Of a stretch of 64,000 nt of DNA, positions 40,336 through 52,902 are shown one piece after another. Source of the stretch: Cliona cf. orientalis. Taxonomy: Eukaryota; Porifera; Demospongiae; Clionaida; Clionaidae. The notes under the pieces were generated by a model. It ran no database searches. It was given only the letters and a program-made list of their open reading frames with translations, and was not told the origin of the DNA. The stretch spans positions 8,504,609-8,568,608 of the forward strand of contig OZ005700.1 of NCBI GenBank assembly GCA_963930775.1, written 5' to 3'. The position numbers and the translations under genes were made by a program. Every line of letters starts with the position of its first letter. Position 1 is the stretch's first letter.

Positions 40336-40914
40336 GTTTTACTGCTGTATCATGCTAGCACCACGCCCTCGCGCACCACGCCCACTCGCACCGCATCGCG
40401 ATCGCACCGACAAGGGGGCGCGCCGGCGGGAACAGCACTCAATATTGGTGGGCGGGGCATACATCTTGCGGGGTATATCCCCGGGTACTTTCCCTTGCAG
40501 ATCAGCGTGATCCTGACTTCTTTCAGGCAAATTGTGAAATTTCGGCCGCTTTACTTGGGGTACTGCATCGAAAATCGACAGGTATTGTATGCATCAGTGA
40601 TAGTCGTTGTAGTGCTCCCTAAAATTATCTGTATTCCTGCCCGAGCGGGTGTTCATAGCTAGCAGAGGTCTGGGATGATTTATAAACACAGCAACCCACT
40701 GTATAATAGTGTGTACCCACCCATAATTATTATACTTGCTATGGCCAAAATTTAATAACCGGAGCAGATGAACTAATTAGTACACTGCACTGCATCTACC
40801 ACTTTAATAGCCCTCCTTGCAGAGATCGAAGGGGATTTCCCCTTCAGATTCTATTGGCTTCCCTGTTCCTTTTGTTTAAAACTATAGCTCCTCTGATACA
40901 CATTCCCCGTCGAG
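40336..40914. promoter_or_regulatory. Shared upstream region, glycohydrolase / macro-PARP
   Basis: 579 bp between divergent starts. 40365-40440 is CpG-rich (CACCGCATCGCGATCGCACC, GGGGGCGCGCCGGCGGG), like an unmethylated promoter. The middle part is AT-rich. Confidence 0.5.
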
Positions 40915-43900
40915 ATGGCTGAGCCAGCCCCTCTTGGTGGGGCACCACCAGGCGGACCTATAGCCCATGGCACAAGACGTGGCATAGTTGTCAGTGGATT
41001 TCCACCAGGATCTCACATAGACCAAGACGCCCTTTTAGTGGCCTTCTACAAGGCCGTGAAGGGTGATATGAAATGTGGAATGCCTGAGATGAGCAGCTGT
41101 CACTTCACAGAGGACATGCAGCGGGCGTACGTGGAATTTGTTGATTCTGCAGGTGAGCGGCAGTCAGAAGAATGTGTGTGAGTAAATCATGTGTGTGCCT
41201 TGCGTGTACTTTTCAGTGATTGTTATCTCTACCTCAACTATTCCGACTGTATGTATATTATGGTATTGGGGTTTTGTATTGTTCATGTGAACTTCATGGA
41301 TTACCATTTGCCATATTTGTATGTATAATAGAGTACAGTAATTACATTAGCTATTATTTATACCTCATTAATGCAGCCATCACGTGCCTTGTCCAAAAGC
41401 CTGTCGTCTTGTCTGGTAACACTCTCAGTGTTGAGGAGATCGATCTGAATGATGTTTATCGACCTTATCTGATCGTACGTGGGCTTCCTCCATTCATGAG
41501 TCAACAAACTGAGTTCCTCAAAACTCACTTTCAAACCTTGAGCAATGCACAAATACAGTCTCTTGAGTTTAAAGGAGAAGAGGCTTTTGTTCATTTCGTC
41601 AACCCCAGTGGTAGGTTACTATTTTTTGCCTAATAAACGTAATCCTTGATTGAGGTATTGTTTATGTAGTTGCACTGAATGTTGTATCGATGGATCTGGA
41701 AATTCTAGCCAGCAAGCTTCAGCTGGCTGTAGGCTATGAGATTTCATCCCAGCATATGCCGGCACAAGAACAATGCATGTCACCACTCACATCACAAGAA
41801 GAGCAGATACTGACTATACAGATTTCTGGATTGCCTACTGGTATGAATGATCCCGGCCTACTGAGAATGTCAATTGAGCATTACCTAATGAAGCTTAACA
41901 TTAAGTTTAAGTTGTGTGAAATGGTCGGCAATGCTGCTTATGTCACTCTGGAAGATCCTTCAAGTGAGTTAAAAAGACGAAACTTACACTGCACAAGAAT
42001 TATACACAATAATTACATTCGTCCACAGTGATTCAGGATATTGTTTTGCGTCCACCACAAGGAACCTTCATGGGTAATGCCGTCCTTCACTATTCCGCAA
42101 CTCCAAAATCCAAAGTGCCTGGAGCTACTGGGAGTGTTGCTGATCCTTCCGCGTCCCAGCCTCAACCTTTCTCCCCACCTTCTTATCAGCAGCCTGGCCC
42201 AGCGAAGCCGTCCATCCCACCAAGTGCTCAGCAGCCACACTTTCCTGGTGGTGAGGGGATGCAAAAACAACAAATTCCCACAAATTTACCACTGCATCAC
42301 CAACAACAAGATCCCATGGCTCCAGTACGGCAGCATATGGCTGTTCAAAATCAGGGATATCCTAACGTAGTTCAAAGGACTCCATCATCAGCGTCAACAT
42401 TGTCACAAGCATGGGATCTAAATTCTTCTGGCAGTTCCACCGGAATGCCTCAAAAGATGGACCTCAATGCGTCTTCAAGCTCCGTGCAGTCCATACCTTC
42501 AGCTCGTACCCCCCATAAAGTGGAAACACAAGGCTCTGCTGACTCAAACGAAGGATACACACCGTCCTATTCAAACCAGATGACGAGTACAGATCAGCAA
42601 GGGAGAGCTTTTGCTAATTTCCAGCCGAGCGGCCATCCTGCTGCTGTTCCACCACATCAATGGGCTCAGTCACCTCCCCAGGCTACTGGTCCAATGCAAC
42701 ATCAAGCTTTCCGCCAGAATTTACAACAGCAGGGCACTGGTGGTGGCCATCAGCAGCAATTCAAAGGCTCTCCTCAAGGAATTCACATGATTCCACCAAA
42801 TCCTGGTGAGTGTGCACGGCCGTCGTCTGGGCCCATTCCGTTTCCAAATCTGGGTCAAGTTGCTGAAGAGCAGCGAGAAGGTCTGTGGATGGGTGCTCAT
42901 CAACCACAGCCCCAGCAACAGCCCCAGCAGCAGCAAAGGGCACAGAAATCAAATAGCGGACGTCTTCTTCAAATTAATCCACAGCCAGGTTATGGAAACC
43001 AAGGTAAAGCTAGAAAAGGAGTTCTACATACCACTTGTTTATGTTGTGGGATTCTGTTTCTTGTGGTTAGGTGCTCTCCCAGTGCAGTCCGCCTCACAGG
43101 GTGATCTCTTTATTGAGGATCTTGAGGCTCCTTGTGGGCAACCTACAATTCCCCAGCCCCAGTTGGTCACCAACGTCCACGTACAGAACATTCCTCCTGA
43201 ATTTCGGAATATTGGACTGAAGTACTACCTGGAGAAGTTGATGCCAAGTGTAGTGACTTGCACAGTAGAGCAATTCAATGCTGATGCTCTTGCTGTGTTT
43301 CAGCCTGCAATCGGTAATTTAGGAATCTATAAGTTCTTGATTATGTGTTGGTTTTCTATGTTCAAGAAATTCAACTTTGTATGTCTTTTGTACATGTAGA
43401 TATGAATGTCCTTGTCAAGAGATCGAATCAGCAAGGTCTACCAAATGGTGGTGTACTCTCACTATCATCTCTTCTACCGTCCAGCACTATCATTGTGTCC
43501 AACTTACCACAGAATACACAGGAAATCACACTATTGAGTCACTTTCAAAGATTTAGTGGTGGTAATACTGTCGTACACGTGAAGCTCCTCCCTTCAGATA
43601 AGGCACTGGTCACTTTTGTGAATTGTAAATGTAAGTTTGTGGAACTCAATTTCCATACTTGGAAAATAGTGAAAATAGGTGGATAGATATGTGGTAGAGA
43701 TAGGCATAGTTGGTATCAACTTGTGGCTTGGTTTATGTAGCAAACATGTTTTCTATATGTACAGGCGTGCAGAAGGTATTTGCTGATCCACAGCATGTGT
43801 GTCTGGGATATTCCCAACTGGTTGTTAGAGAGTACTACCCGTTCATGAGGGCAGAAGAGACCACTGACGCTTATCTACAGACGCAGCCGATTGATACACA

Positions 43901-46900
43901 GCCTGCAGCTCCCAAGTTTAATTGGAGCACACAGAGAGAAAAGTTGACCACTGGAAGGTATAATTTCGCCAAGCGTGGCTTGGATAGACTGAATCAAACG
44001 CTCCAGCAAGCCAAAGCAAAAGCCACCCTGGAAGATGGTCACACTCTTTGTGTCACACCTCTGGAAGATGCATCAGAGATATCGAACTGGGAAGATAACG
44101 TTAAAGAATTTCGTGAGGAGTATTTTGCCGATTATTTTGAAGATGTCGTTCAAATTGCCAAAGAAGCCAAAGCTGATGTCCTCTCGTACGTCTTTGCAGA
44201 GGACAGGAGGCCATCAGGTGTGGATGTTAGTCTCCAAGGTGAACGTTTGTCTGTATGTGGCAGTCGTGATCAGGTGCAGAAGGTGCTTGATGAGATAAAT
44301 GAGATGATGCTTGCTGCCCAAGTCTCCACTGAGGACATTAGCTATCCTAGAAAGCATATAAGGTTTCTTGTAAAATTTTGCTCGGAAAAGTTAAAGAACA
44401 CCGTCCCGGCTGTTCAGTATGAGCCTCTGATAGACCAACGAATTATTCGAGTCACCGCAAATCCAATGGGGCTCATAGCATTCAAAGCAGTGATTGAAGA
44501 ACAATTCAAGCTCATACAAGAAGCAACGGCAGACCTTTCATTGGGCCTGTATCAGCTCTTATCTTCCATAAGGGGAGAAGCAAAAATTGCGGAGGTGGTT
44601 GGAATAGAGATGCCAAAGATAGTTTATGATTTTGAAGAAACACAAGATGATTACATTCTTTGCATATTATCACGTGATGAGACTTGCAGATCGATTCGTA
44701 AACAGTTGGGTCCATACATGCAGTCCAAGGAGATCGAAGTTAATCAGCAAAAGATCCGAGCATGCACTGACCAAAAATGGAGAGAGCTGGAGCACAACCT
44801 TACCGCCGAACACTTTGTTACGATATCCTTGCATCCGGGAAAGAGCCAAATAGTTGTAGAGGGTGAAGCAATTGTACTGGATGACATCATCAAGCAGATC
44901 GAAAAATTCCTGCGAGATCATACTAGCGTAGAGGAGCAAGTAAAGATGGACGCTAACCTCTGGAACGTTGTGAGCTCAAATTTCACACAAGAAATCAATG
45001 CAGTAGACTCAGATGCCAAATCTAGACATGTAGCTATAGTATGGCCGAAATTGAGTAGCCGACAAGATATCGTTATCATCAGAGGGGAGCCTAAGGATGT
45101 AGACGATTTCAAAGTTCAAGTGCAAATGTTAGGAAGGAAGGTTTGTCGCAGAGAAGCCAAGATTTCAAAAGTGCCTGCTCTAGTTCATGTGTTGGGAAGC
45201 ATGGACGATCGAATCAATGTTCTAAGAACCCAACACAAAGCGTCCATCGAGCTTCAGTTTGAGAAAGGCATGGATGATGATTCCCAAGCCACTGGCGAAC
45301 TTCCTCGAAAACTCTGCAATGCCACTGCCAACAGTGGCTCCCGAGTCAACGTCTACATGGGCGACTTCACCCAGAATCAGCCTGTCACCGCCATTCTGAA
45401 TTTCATCTCTCTTGATCCACAAATCAATATTGGAACTCTAAAGCTTCTAGCTAGTGCAGCGGGACAGGAGATGCAGGATGACTTCAAGCAAAAAGTCACC
45501 CAGATGTTGGTGCATAATCCTGGTACTATCTTCAAAACCAAACACGGTCAACTGAAGTGCTCTGAGCTCTTTCACTGCTATATTCCACCGTGGGACCCAA
45601 GTGCCAGTACCACCAGGGTGCAATATCTTGAGGATGGTCTGAAGAGTTTTCTACATACCGTTGGTCCTAGTAGCTCAGTTCTGATCACACCCTTCACTTC
45701 CAAACCGCTGGAGTATCCTGTGGAGGTATTTTCTGAAAAGCTACTAGAAGTGTGCAGCAACCAGGATGTTCAGGTTACTGTGTATGTTGACGAGATTGAA
45801 CAGGCCAGAGTTTTCGATGAACTGCTAACTGAGAAGAAATTTATTGTGCATACCCATGTATCCGTTGGACAAGTACCAAAGCCAGCTGTGTCTCAACGTT
45901 CAACAAGTTTTTCTGCAAGAGCTATCTCGAATCCTATCAAATCGTTCATCTCTCTGATACACGGAGATATGCTAAAGCAACAAGTAAGCACTGTTAACAT
46001 TTTCTGTTGTATAATCTTTATGCAATTCTCCTGTGTAGGCTGAAGTCTTTATAAATTCTACTAATGCAAACTTGGACCTTAAGCAAGGTATTCTTTCCAA
46101 GAAGTTCCTGGAGATATGCGGAGATGACCTTCAAAAGGCCTGCTCTGATTATGCTCCACTCAACACTGGAGACGTGGCTGTAACTGATGCCAAAAATCTA
46201 CCCTGCAAATTCCTCTTTCATGTTGCTCTTCCTGATTATAAGAGTAAAAATTCAGAAAGGGTATGTTAGTTATCAACTATATTTTACACCGTGCACAAAT
46301 ATTCATCTAATATATACACTTATACAGATGTTTCGAGAAACAGTGCGCACAGTACTACAGACCGCTAAAGGAAAGGGTTTAAAATCCATCGCCATTCCTT
46401 CACTTGGTGTTGGCAACCTCAATTACCCCGCCAGTGTGTCAGCAAGGATCCTCTTTGATCAAGTGATTGCATTCCATGCTCAATTTCCCAACGCTTCGAT
46501 TCAGAAATTCCATTTTGTGATCTTTGAGAAGAAAGTGTACGAGGAGTTCAGCAAAGAGTATGCTCAAAGAATGAATGATGGAGCTCAGGTACATTAATAT
46601 TGTGCACAGTTCATAAATTCATACAATGCATGGAACAAATTTAATAGTTAATTCCCTGTATGCAGGTCAGGACTGTAGGTCAACATGCAAAGCCTGATAA
46701 GCAGAAGCAAGGTGGTAGCCTCCTGTTGGGTGTTTTTAAGGTCAACATCGCAGATGAGACCACAGACGTAATCGTCAACACCACCACTGAAGACATGAAT
46801 CTTTCAGTAAGTGCTGTATCAAAGGCAATACTGAAGGTAGCCGGTCCAAAGCTCCAGATGATGTGCAAACAGCTCGTAGACAGTGGAATGAAGCTTGAGC

Positions 46901-48709
46901 ATGGACAGACAGTAGTAATGAATGCAACTGGAGGACTTCGGTGCAAGAAAATCATTCAAGCTTACGTGCCGCTTCGTCACGTTGCAACCAACTCACAGAT
47001 TGATCATTTTCAACTCATTCAAGGAATAGTTATGGACTGCCTCAAGAAAGCTGATGCAGAGGGACTCAAATCAATCACTTTTCCTGCTTTTGGTTTTGGG
47101 CAGGGTGGATATGCAGTCCACGAAGTTGCTGATCCAATCCTCACGGCTATTAAGGAGTTCAGCCAGACGAATCCCACCTCACTTAAAACCATTCGCATTG
47201 CCATATTTGATCAAGATCATCACCAGAAATTTTACGACCACTTCTGCAAATTCTTCAATTATGATCCTTCATTGGTGTCACCAACTAGCTCAGGTGTATT
47301 TCAGACTCTGAAAGGAAAGCTGGGCCTTGGAAGCTCACACGATGACTACATTGAGCTGAATCAGACTACACCTGGTAGAGCCCAGCCGCCCACTCCATCG
47401 CCGTTGTGGGCTGTATCTAGGGCGGTGAGATCTAGCAATCCTGTTGCAGTGTTCCAAATCTATGCTGCATCAGACCAGAAATGTGGCGAAATTGAAGAGC
47501 TACTACGAGATGAAATCGAGCAACGAGCGGTCACTAGAAAGTTGGAGAATTTTCTCATTGGTGACTACATGATTGAAGATGATATGGAAGATATACAGAA
47601 ATTTGAAGATCAATTTGGTGTTGAAGTGAAAATAATGATGCAAGAGAAAGAGATTCAAATATCAGGAGAGAGAGCTAAGGTTTCAGAGGCCACAATGAAG
47701 ATAAAAGATCTTGTAATTGAAATTGAAAGGGCCGAATCAGAGCTGAGATTATATGAATGGCAGTGGGAGGATGATGATGGTACCACTGAGGTGTACCAGT
47801 ATGAAGCGGGTGTCAAGCTTGAGAGAGCTTTCAAAAAGGATCTGGTAGCTATTGAAATGATCATTGAGAATGTAAGTGTGATGGTTGATCTGAAAAGTAT
47901 GGAAGAAATTGATAAAACTACTGGCAAAAGGCGTGCTGTAAAACGAACAAAGAAACCTTATGCAATAGGTAAGCCCACACAGCTATATATATATACGTGC
48001 ACTGATATTATGCATAAACTTTGCTTTGCTAGAATACCCCCCTACATGGGAAGCTGAGCCATTGAACAAGGATGGGAAACCTGTTACAATGCACATGTTC
48101 CCAGTCGCTGCTGGCACTCCAGAATACCAGGCTGCCATCAAGGAGTTTGAAGACACGATTAGAATTACTCACACCATTATTGAGGTGAAGAGAATCCAGA
48201 ATCGCAACGAGTACTCTAGGTATATTGCTCTGCGAGATGCCATTCAGAGGAAAAACAACAAACCAGTGGTTCCAAGACGCCTCTTCCATGGCTCCAAACG
48301 AGATAGCCTTGAGCTAATTGCAGTCAGGGGATTCAATCGCAATTTTGCTGCAGATGCGAATGGTATAAAGCTTTTATTGATTGACTGAATGAGTGTGAAT
48401 TATATTTTTAACTCTATAGCTGCTGTATTTGGAAGAGGGGTCTACTTTGCTGTTAATGCGGAATACTCGGCACAAGATAAGTACTCAGTGCCAGACAAGG
48501 ACACTGGGAACCAGCACATGTTTGTGTGTAGTGTCCTCATTGGTGAGTACACAAGGGGTACACGAGATATGAAGGTAGCCCCATCCCTCCGACCTGGCTC
48601 CAAGGATGTGTTTGACTCCCTTGTGGATAATGACACATCCCCAACCATTTTTGTTGCACTCACTGATGCTCAGGCCTACCCTGAGTATCTGATAACATTC
48701 AAGGCATAA
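40915..48709 (+). CDS. Giant PARP14-like mono-ADP-ribosyltransferase (RRM-KH-macro-WWE-PARP)
   Basis: Twelve exons: 40915-41152, 41377-41610, 41670-41963, 42029-43003, 43083-43313, 43400-43630, 43765-45983, 46039-46260, 46328-46588, 46666-47968, 48033-48362 and 48420-48709 (about 2275 residues; human PARP14 is 1801). Five RRM-like units come first (for example IVVSGFPPG, LIVRGLPP, IQISGLPTG, IIVSNLPQN), interrupted by a 320-residue Gln/Pro-rich linker. KH-like repeats follow, then three macrodomains (about 1250-1460, 1450-1630, 1650-1850). Next are another KH-like unit, a WWE domain (YEWQWEDDDG) and the PARP domain. The catalytic triad reads His in RLFHGS, Tyr in GRGVYFAV and Ile in PTIFVAL. 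An H-Y-I triad fits mono-ADP-ribosylation, as in PARP10-15. The middle macrodomain lacks the usual GGGV loop (LKQGILSKKF). Confidence 0.92.
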
Positions 48710-48854
48710 CCGATAGAAAGAATATTTGGCAGTTTTGTGTAGCATGGCTATATATAATTACAGAATTTTTGTTCTTGTATGAGTGTATGTAGGTTAGGTT
48801 TGGTTTATAAAAGAAAGTGATATATGTTGGCAAAAATTTACTAAAAAAGAGGAC

Positions 48855-51800
48855 TTATTTAGTTGGGATGACAATAAGTGTCATAGTTTGATTGGTACTG
48901 TTAAATGCTTCAGCAACCAAGTGTGTGGCTTCACTTTGTGACTTGCCCCTCAGCCGTTTCCCATCCACTTCCACTACTTCAAAACCAGGCTGGAAGGGAA
49001 ATTTAAGGTTTAATAATAATAATAATTTATTGTGTTAATAATTATTGTGGTGATAGTAATACCTTGATAAATCCATCTTTGGCTATAGCACCTCCTCCTC
49101 TGATATCTCGTACCCGTATTCTTTGATCGCCCCTGCTCTCCAATGACATGCCTATAATATTATAATATTTTTTTAGTTTTATAATTTTTCTGCTGACTGA
49201 TCAAGTCATTATCTTTACCAAGATATGCTGAATTCTTTACGATGTCTATTATGACTGGGTTTCTAGCGTGCGTTTGTGGAGGGGTGGAGGAGAAGGGTTT
49301 AGTGCGGGTGGTGGCTTTGGCTGTGGTTGGCAGTGAGGACATGCTTGCTCCCATTCTCTCATTCTGCTCATCATCGTTCCAGGCTAGAAATGACTCCTTT
49401 GTTTGCAAACCAAGCAGATCTGGCTCACTGCAGTATTAAACGACAATTAATTTTTTTTAGCTTGACTGGCATATTATTTGCACTGTACCTCACTGATTCC
49501 GTTGCTCTGTTCAGAAGTGCTTGTGCCTTAGTGCTTTCAAAGGCACCGAAGTTTGGACGATAGGGCTTCCTGGTCAATTGCTCAGGGTGCGTTTTACGAA
49601 GACCTTGATGCCCATTGTGGTCTAAAAGAGAGTGAAATTATTGTAATCATGAGGAACATACATACTTGATTATAGGTTTACTTTTGATAGCATTTAGCAC
49701 CATTTGATAATTCTGTGCTTCGTCAGTATCTGAAAAGAAAAGTACACAATGTATGGCAGTATCAACGAGAGAATCATGAATGGAAAGATCCTGCATATTA
49801 TTATACCTTCATCGGAGTTCTCTTCATCCGTATCACTGGAGTGTGCATGCTGTAGTACTTTGACCTCTTGAGGGGAAACAATCTGATCAAAGTGTACAAT
49901 ATCGGATGGACTGAGCACGGATCTGCAATAATATTAAAGATAGATAATTTTCACCAAAATTAACGGTTGTACGTACCTAACTTCTGTTAGTAAATTAATC
50001 TTCTCAGGTGTGTCCAGGATTGATATGAGGAAGTGTGCAAATGTCTCAATATCTCCACAAGTCTCATACTGCAAATCACAGGAACTTATAATTATATTAT
50101 AATATATTATATCGATCGATCTATCTTTTGGTGTGCCTTAAAGATTTTATATATAACATGTTCACACACCTGTTGCACATTATCTCTTAGTGAGTCGACC
50201 TCGTCCTCCTCCAGTAGTCTTCTTGCCTTGTCAAAGAGAAGCTCTTTGGCCAGGCTTGAGGTAGTGGATGAGAGCATTACTTGTGTTCCAACACCTTTCT
50301 CAAAGAACTTTGGAGTGACTGTGAGTCTTCCCTCTGCTCCAGCTACTGGGCTTGAGGCCGCCCTTGCTCCATGGGTGGCCAGTGGTGAGATACTCATTTG
50401 CTTCCTTGTTTGAAACGTTCTTGGCAGCACGGGAGATGAGCCTACTCATGATCATGACATGAAGAACTAAGATGATAAGTGGTTGCCTACTAATGTTTAA
50501 TACAGATATTTCTATACCTGCAGAGTTGCTTCTTTGTTGCGTTGAATCTGCAGCTGCACTAGAGCTCCTGGCCAAGTCTAGGTGGCCTGCTGTACCATTT
50601 GACGATGCCGCTTGCTGTCGCCTCTCTGGTCCTCTAGTCCTCACACTATGTGACCTCTGTAGTGTAACCGACTCGGATTTGGACCTTGGTCTCGATTGAG
50701 GTGAGTCTTGTAGGTGTGACTGTTTCTTCTCTTCCTCCTCCTCCTCCTCCTCTTCCTCGACTTCTTCTGTGTGAGTCGAGAGCTTGCTCTTCAAGGATTT
50801 TAGAAAACTCGACGCCCTTCTTCTTGTATAAGGTGATGATGGATTGGCTTCGGTGCCCTCTGCAATGACAACTGGCCATCAATCAGAATGTTATGATTTG
50901 CCATTACACCTTCCTCACCTTTGGTGGGTGCTGTTCCTTCTGAGGAGGACGATGCCAACTTAGGTATTCTTCCCAGACTCTAGAAAAGGAGATAGATTCA
51001 AGATTAGCAACTAATTTACGTAGATGTGTATCCCTGAGGATAAATATATACCTTGATGGTTAGAATGAGGTTCTGGTATGAGCGGAGAATGTGAACAGCT
51101 TCTTGGTGTTGAATGGTGATGAAGCTGTGTCCGTTGACGTCCATCACCTGGTCTCCCACCTGCAGCCCTGCCTCCTCAGCTGGAGACCCTCTATCAACAC
51201 TGCATCAAGAAACCAGAAGAAGAGCAGACCATTCACTGAGAACTGCTTTTCCTGGGACTAGTAAAACTACTTACGCTGAAACGTATATTCCTAGTCCATA
51301 CTCCTGCCCTCCCCTCACACTGAATCCAAGGTCTTTCTTCTTTTGAGCGTGAAGGACAATCTTATGTCGTTGACTTGAAGTCAGTAGCCTTCCACCTGAT
51401 ACCTCTTCCCTCTATGGTGGTACAAGCATGATAATGCATTATTAGCTAACTACTATATCATGCATACCTTTTCTAGTAGTGGAGATCCTGGTACTTCATC
51501 AGTGTCTTCAATTGGCTTTCCAGAGGGGTCAACCCTGAAATTAAACACCAAAATTAATAACTTATGGTCCACAATTTAACGTTATAATCATTACCATAGA
51601 ATGGAATTCCTGTCCATTTTCTGTCCTGGCATGATACCTGTATTTTTCACCTCAATCCTGAGGTTATCGTGTGACTTTAGCACGAGTACGGCTGAGCTAT
51701 GTGAGACTCTGTTGAAGTCAATCCCATTCACGTTCACTATCTGGTCTCCCACCTTCAACCCAGACTTCTCGGCCAGAGAGAACGAGTCCACGTGCGATAG

Positions 51801-52244
51801 ATAAATTCCAAGATTATGCTCGACACCGCCTCGAATACTGAACCCCAATGGTGTACCCGGGGGACGCTGCAAGTTGACCACCCTTGTACTCGCTCGAGTA
51901 TAGCTCTTTGCCATTTCACCATGTTTAGTAGTTGGAGCAGTGTGGCTCTGTTCCACCTGTAGAGCCAATGGGTGAGCCATTTGATTGTAAGGAGCCAAAC
52001 TGTCAAATTTCTTTTTGTCATGCTTTGGAATGAGATCTCTTATGTAGGGAAGAAGATCCAGCTTTTCTGGCGTATCTAGGCAAGAGTTGAGGGCCAGCAT
52101 CAATTTTGCAACACTCTTGTACGTGTTGTACTCTCTGAGTGCATAAAAGAGGTAGTCTCTGTCTTCAGTGCTCAGAATTTGGTTCACACTTCTCTGAAAC
52201 TCTCGCAGCTTCACTTTCTTTTCAATATCCTTCTTGGCTGCCAT
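48855..52244 (-). CDS. WHRN: Whirlin (HHD-PDZ-PDZ-HHD-PDZ scaffold)
   Basis: Whirlin organises stereocilia, photoreceptor and synaptic actin/membrane complexes in vertebrates. Fourteen exons in coding order: 51595-52244, 51468-51534, 51275-51411, 51052-51199, 50919-50979, 50518-50859, 50170-50441, 49977-50068, 49807-49922, 49682-49729, 49489-49621, 49219-49427, 49063-49151 and 48855-48989 (about 832 residues; human 907). Harmonin-homology domain 1 is about 10-95, PDZ1 118-205 (PLGFSIRGGVEHNLGIYLS), PDZ2 255-335 (DLGFSVRGGQEYGLGIYVS). A Glu-run linker (about 380) follows, then HHD2 515-605 and a C-terminal PDZ3 (RVRDIRGGGAIAKDGFIKPG, GKRLRGKSQSEA). Domain order matches long vertebrate whirlin exactly, including the second HHD. 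Harmonin itself was considered but lacks HHD2. Confidence 0.92.
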
Positions 52245-52902
52245 GCCGTACGTAAATTATCTTTCTATCCTGCAATACAGAATGAGTCAGCATGACATTT
52301 CGAGAGTATGCACAGAAAAGGGCTGGGGATTTATGTATGTGCACACCGTGGCTCTGAAGTCATGCATGGTATGAGGGAACTATCATAAACAGCTCATGAA
52401 TTTTGATATAAAATTATGTCAAATTCATGAATATCACTGTCCTTTGCTTTCTTGGAGTAGCTACAGTAAGCCAGAGGAAAACAAGGGCCAATGCCAGTGT
52501 AGGGCTCTACCCTCCCATATTAAAGATATAGTAGAAAGTTTAATTCAGTTTGAACTCTTTATTCATTGTTCTATGGCAACTGTGTACTCGTGGGAGTGAC
52601 AGTAACGAGTGAAAATATGCTAGCCCGTGCATAAACTATCACGATATCAACAAACATTTTCCAACCAGATGCGACTATTTACTCCCACAGTATTATGAAA
52701 AACAAAGAAACAGTGAAGGTCAGCTCACCTACAAGCTGAAAACGAGCCCAAATCTTCAGCAGCTGCAGCTGCGGCTCCCGATCGGAGGCGTGTCTTGTGT
52801 TTTTGTGGAGCACACTGGGGAGGGTGTGGCTCATTTCGAACCAGGAGGTCACGTGCATGGTGTGGGTGGAGCTGATTAACAGCAGAGCCAACTCATGCAG
52901 CA
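52245..52902. promoter_or_regulatory. Shared upstream region, whirlin / dcd1-like gene
   Basis: 658 bp between divergent starts. No coding sequence and no motif identified. Confidence 0.4.

Noticed and set aside
49489..52244. Harmonin (USH1C) instead of whirlin
   Set aside because: A second harmonin-homology domain and the GFSIRGG.E.G.GIY pattern in PDZ1 and PDZ2 fit whirlin; harmonin has a coiled coil and no second HHD.
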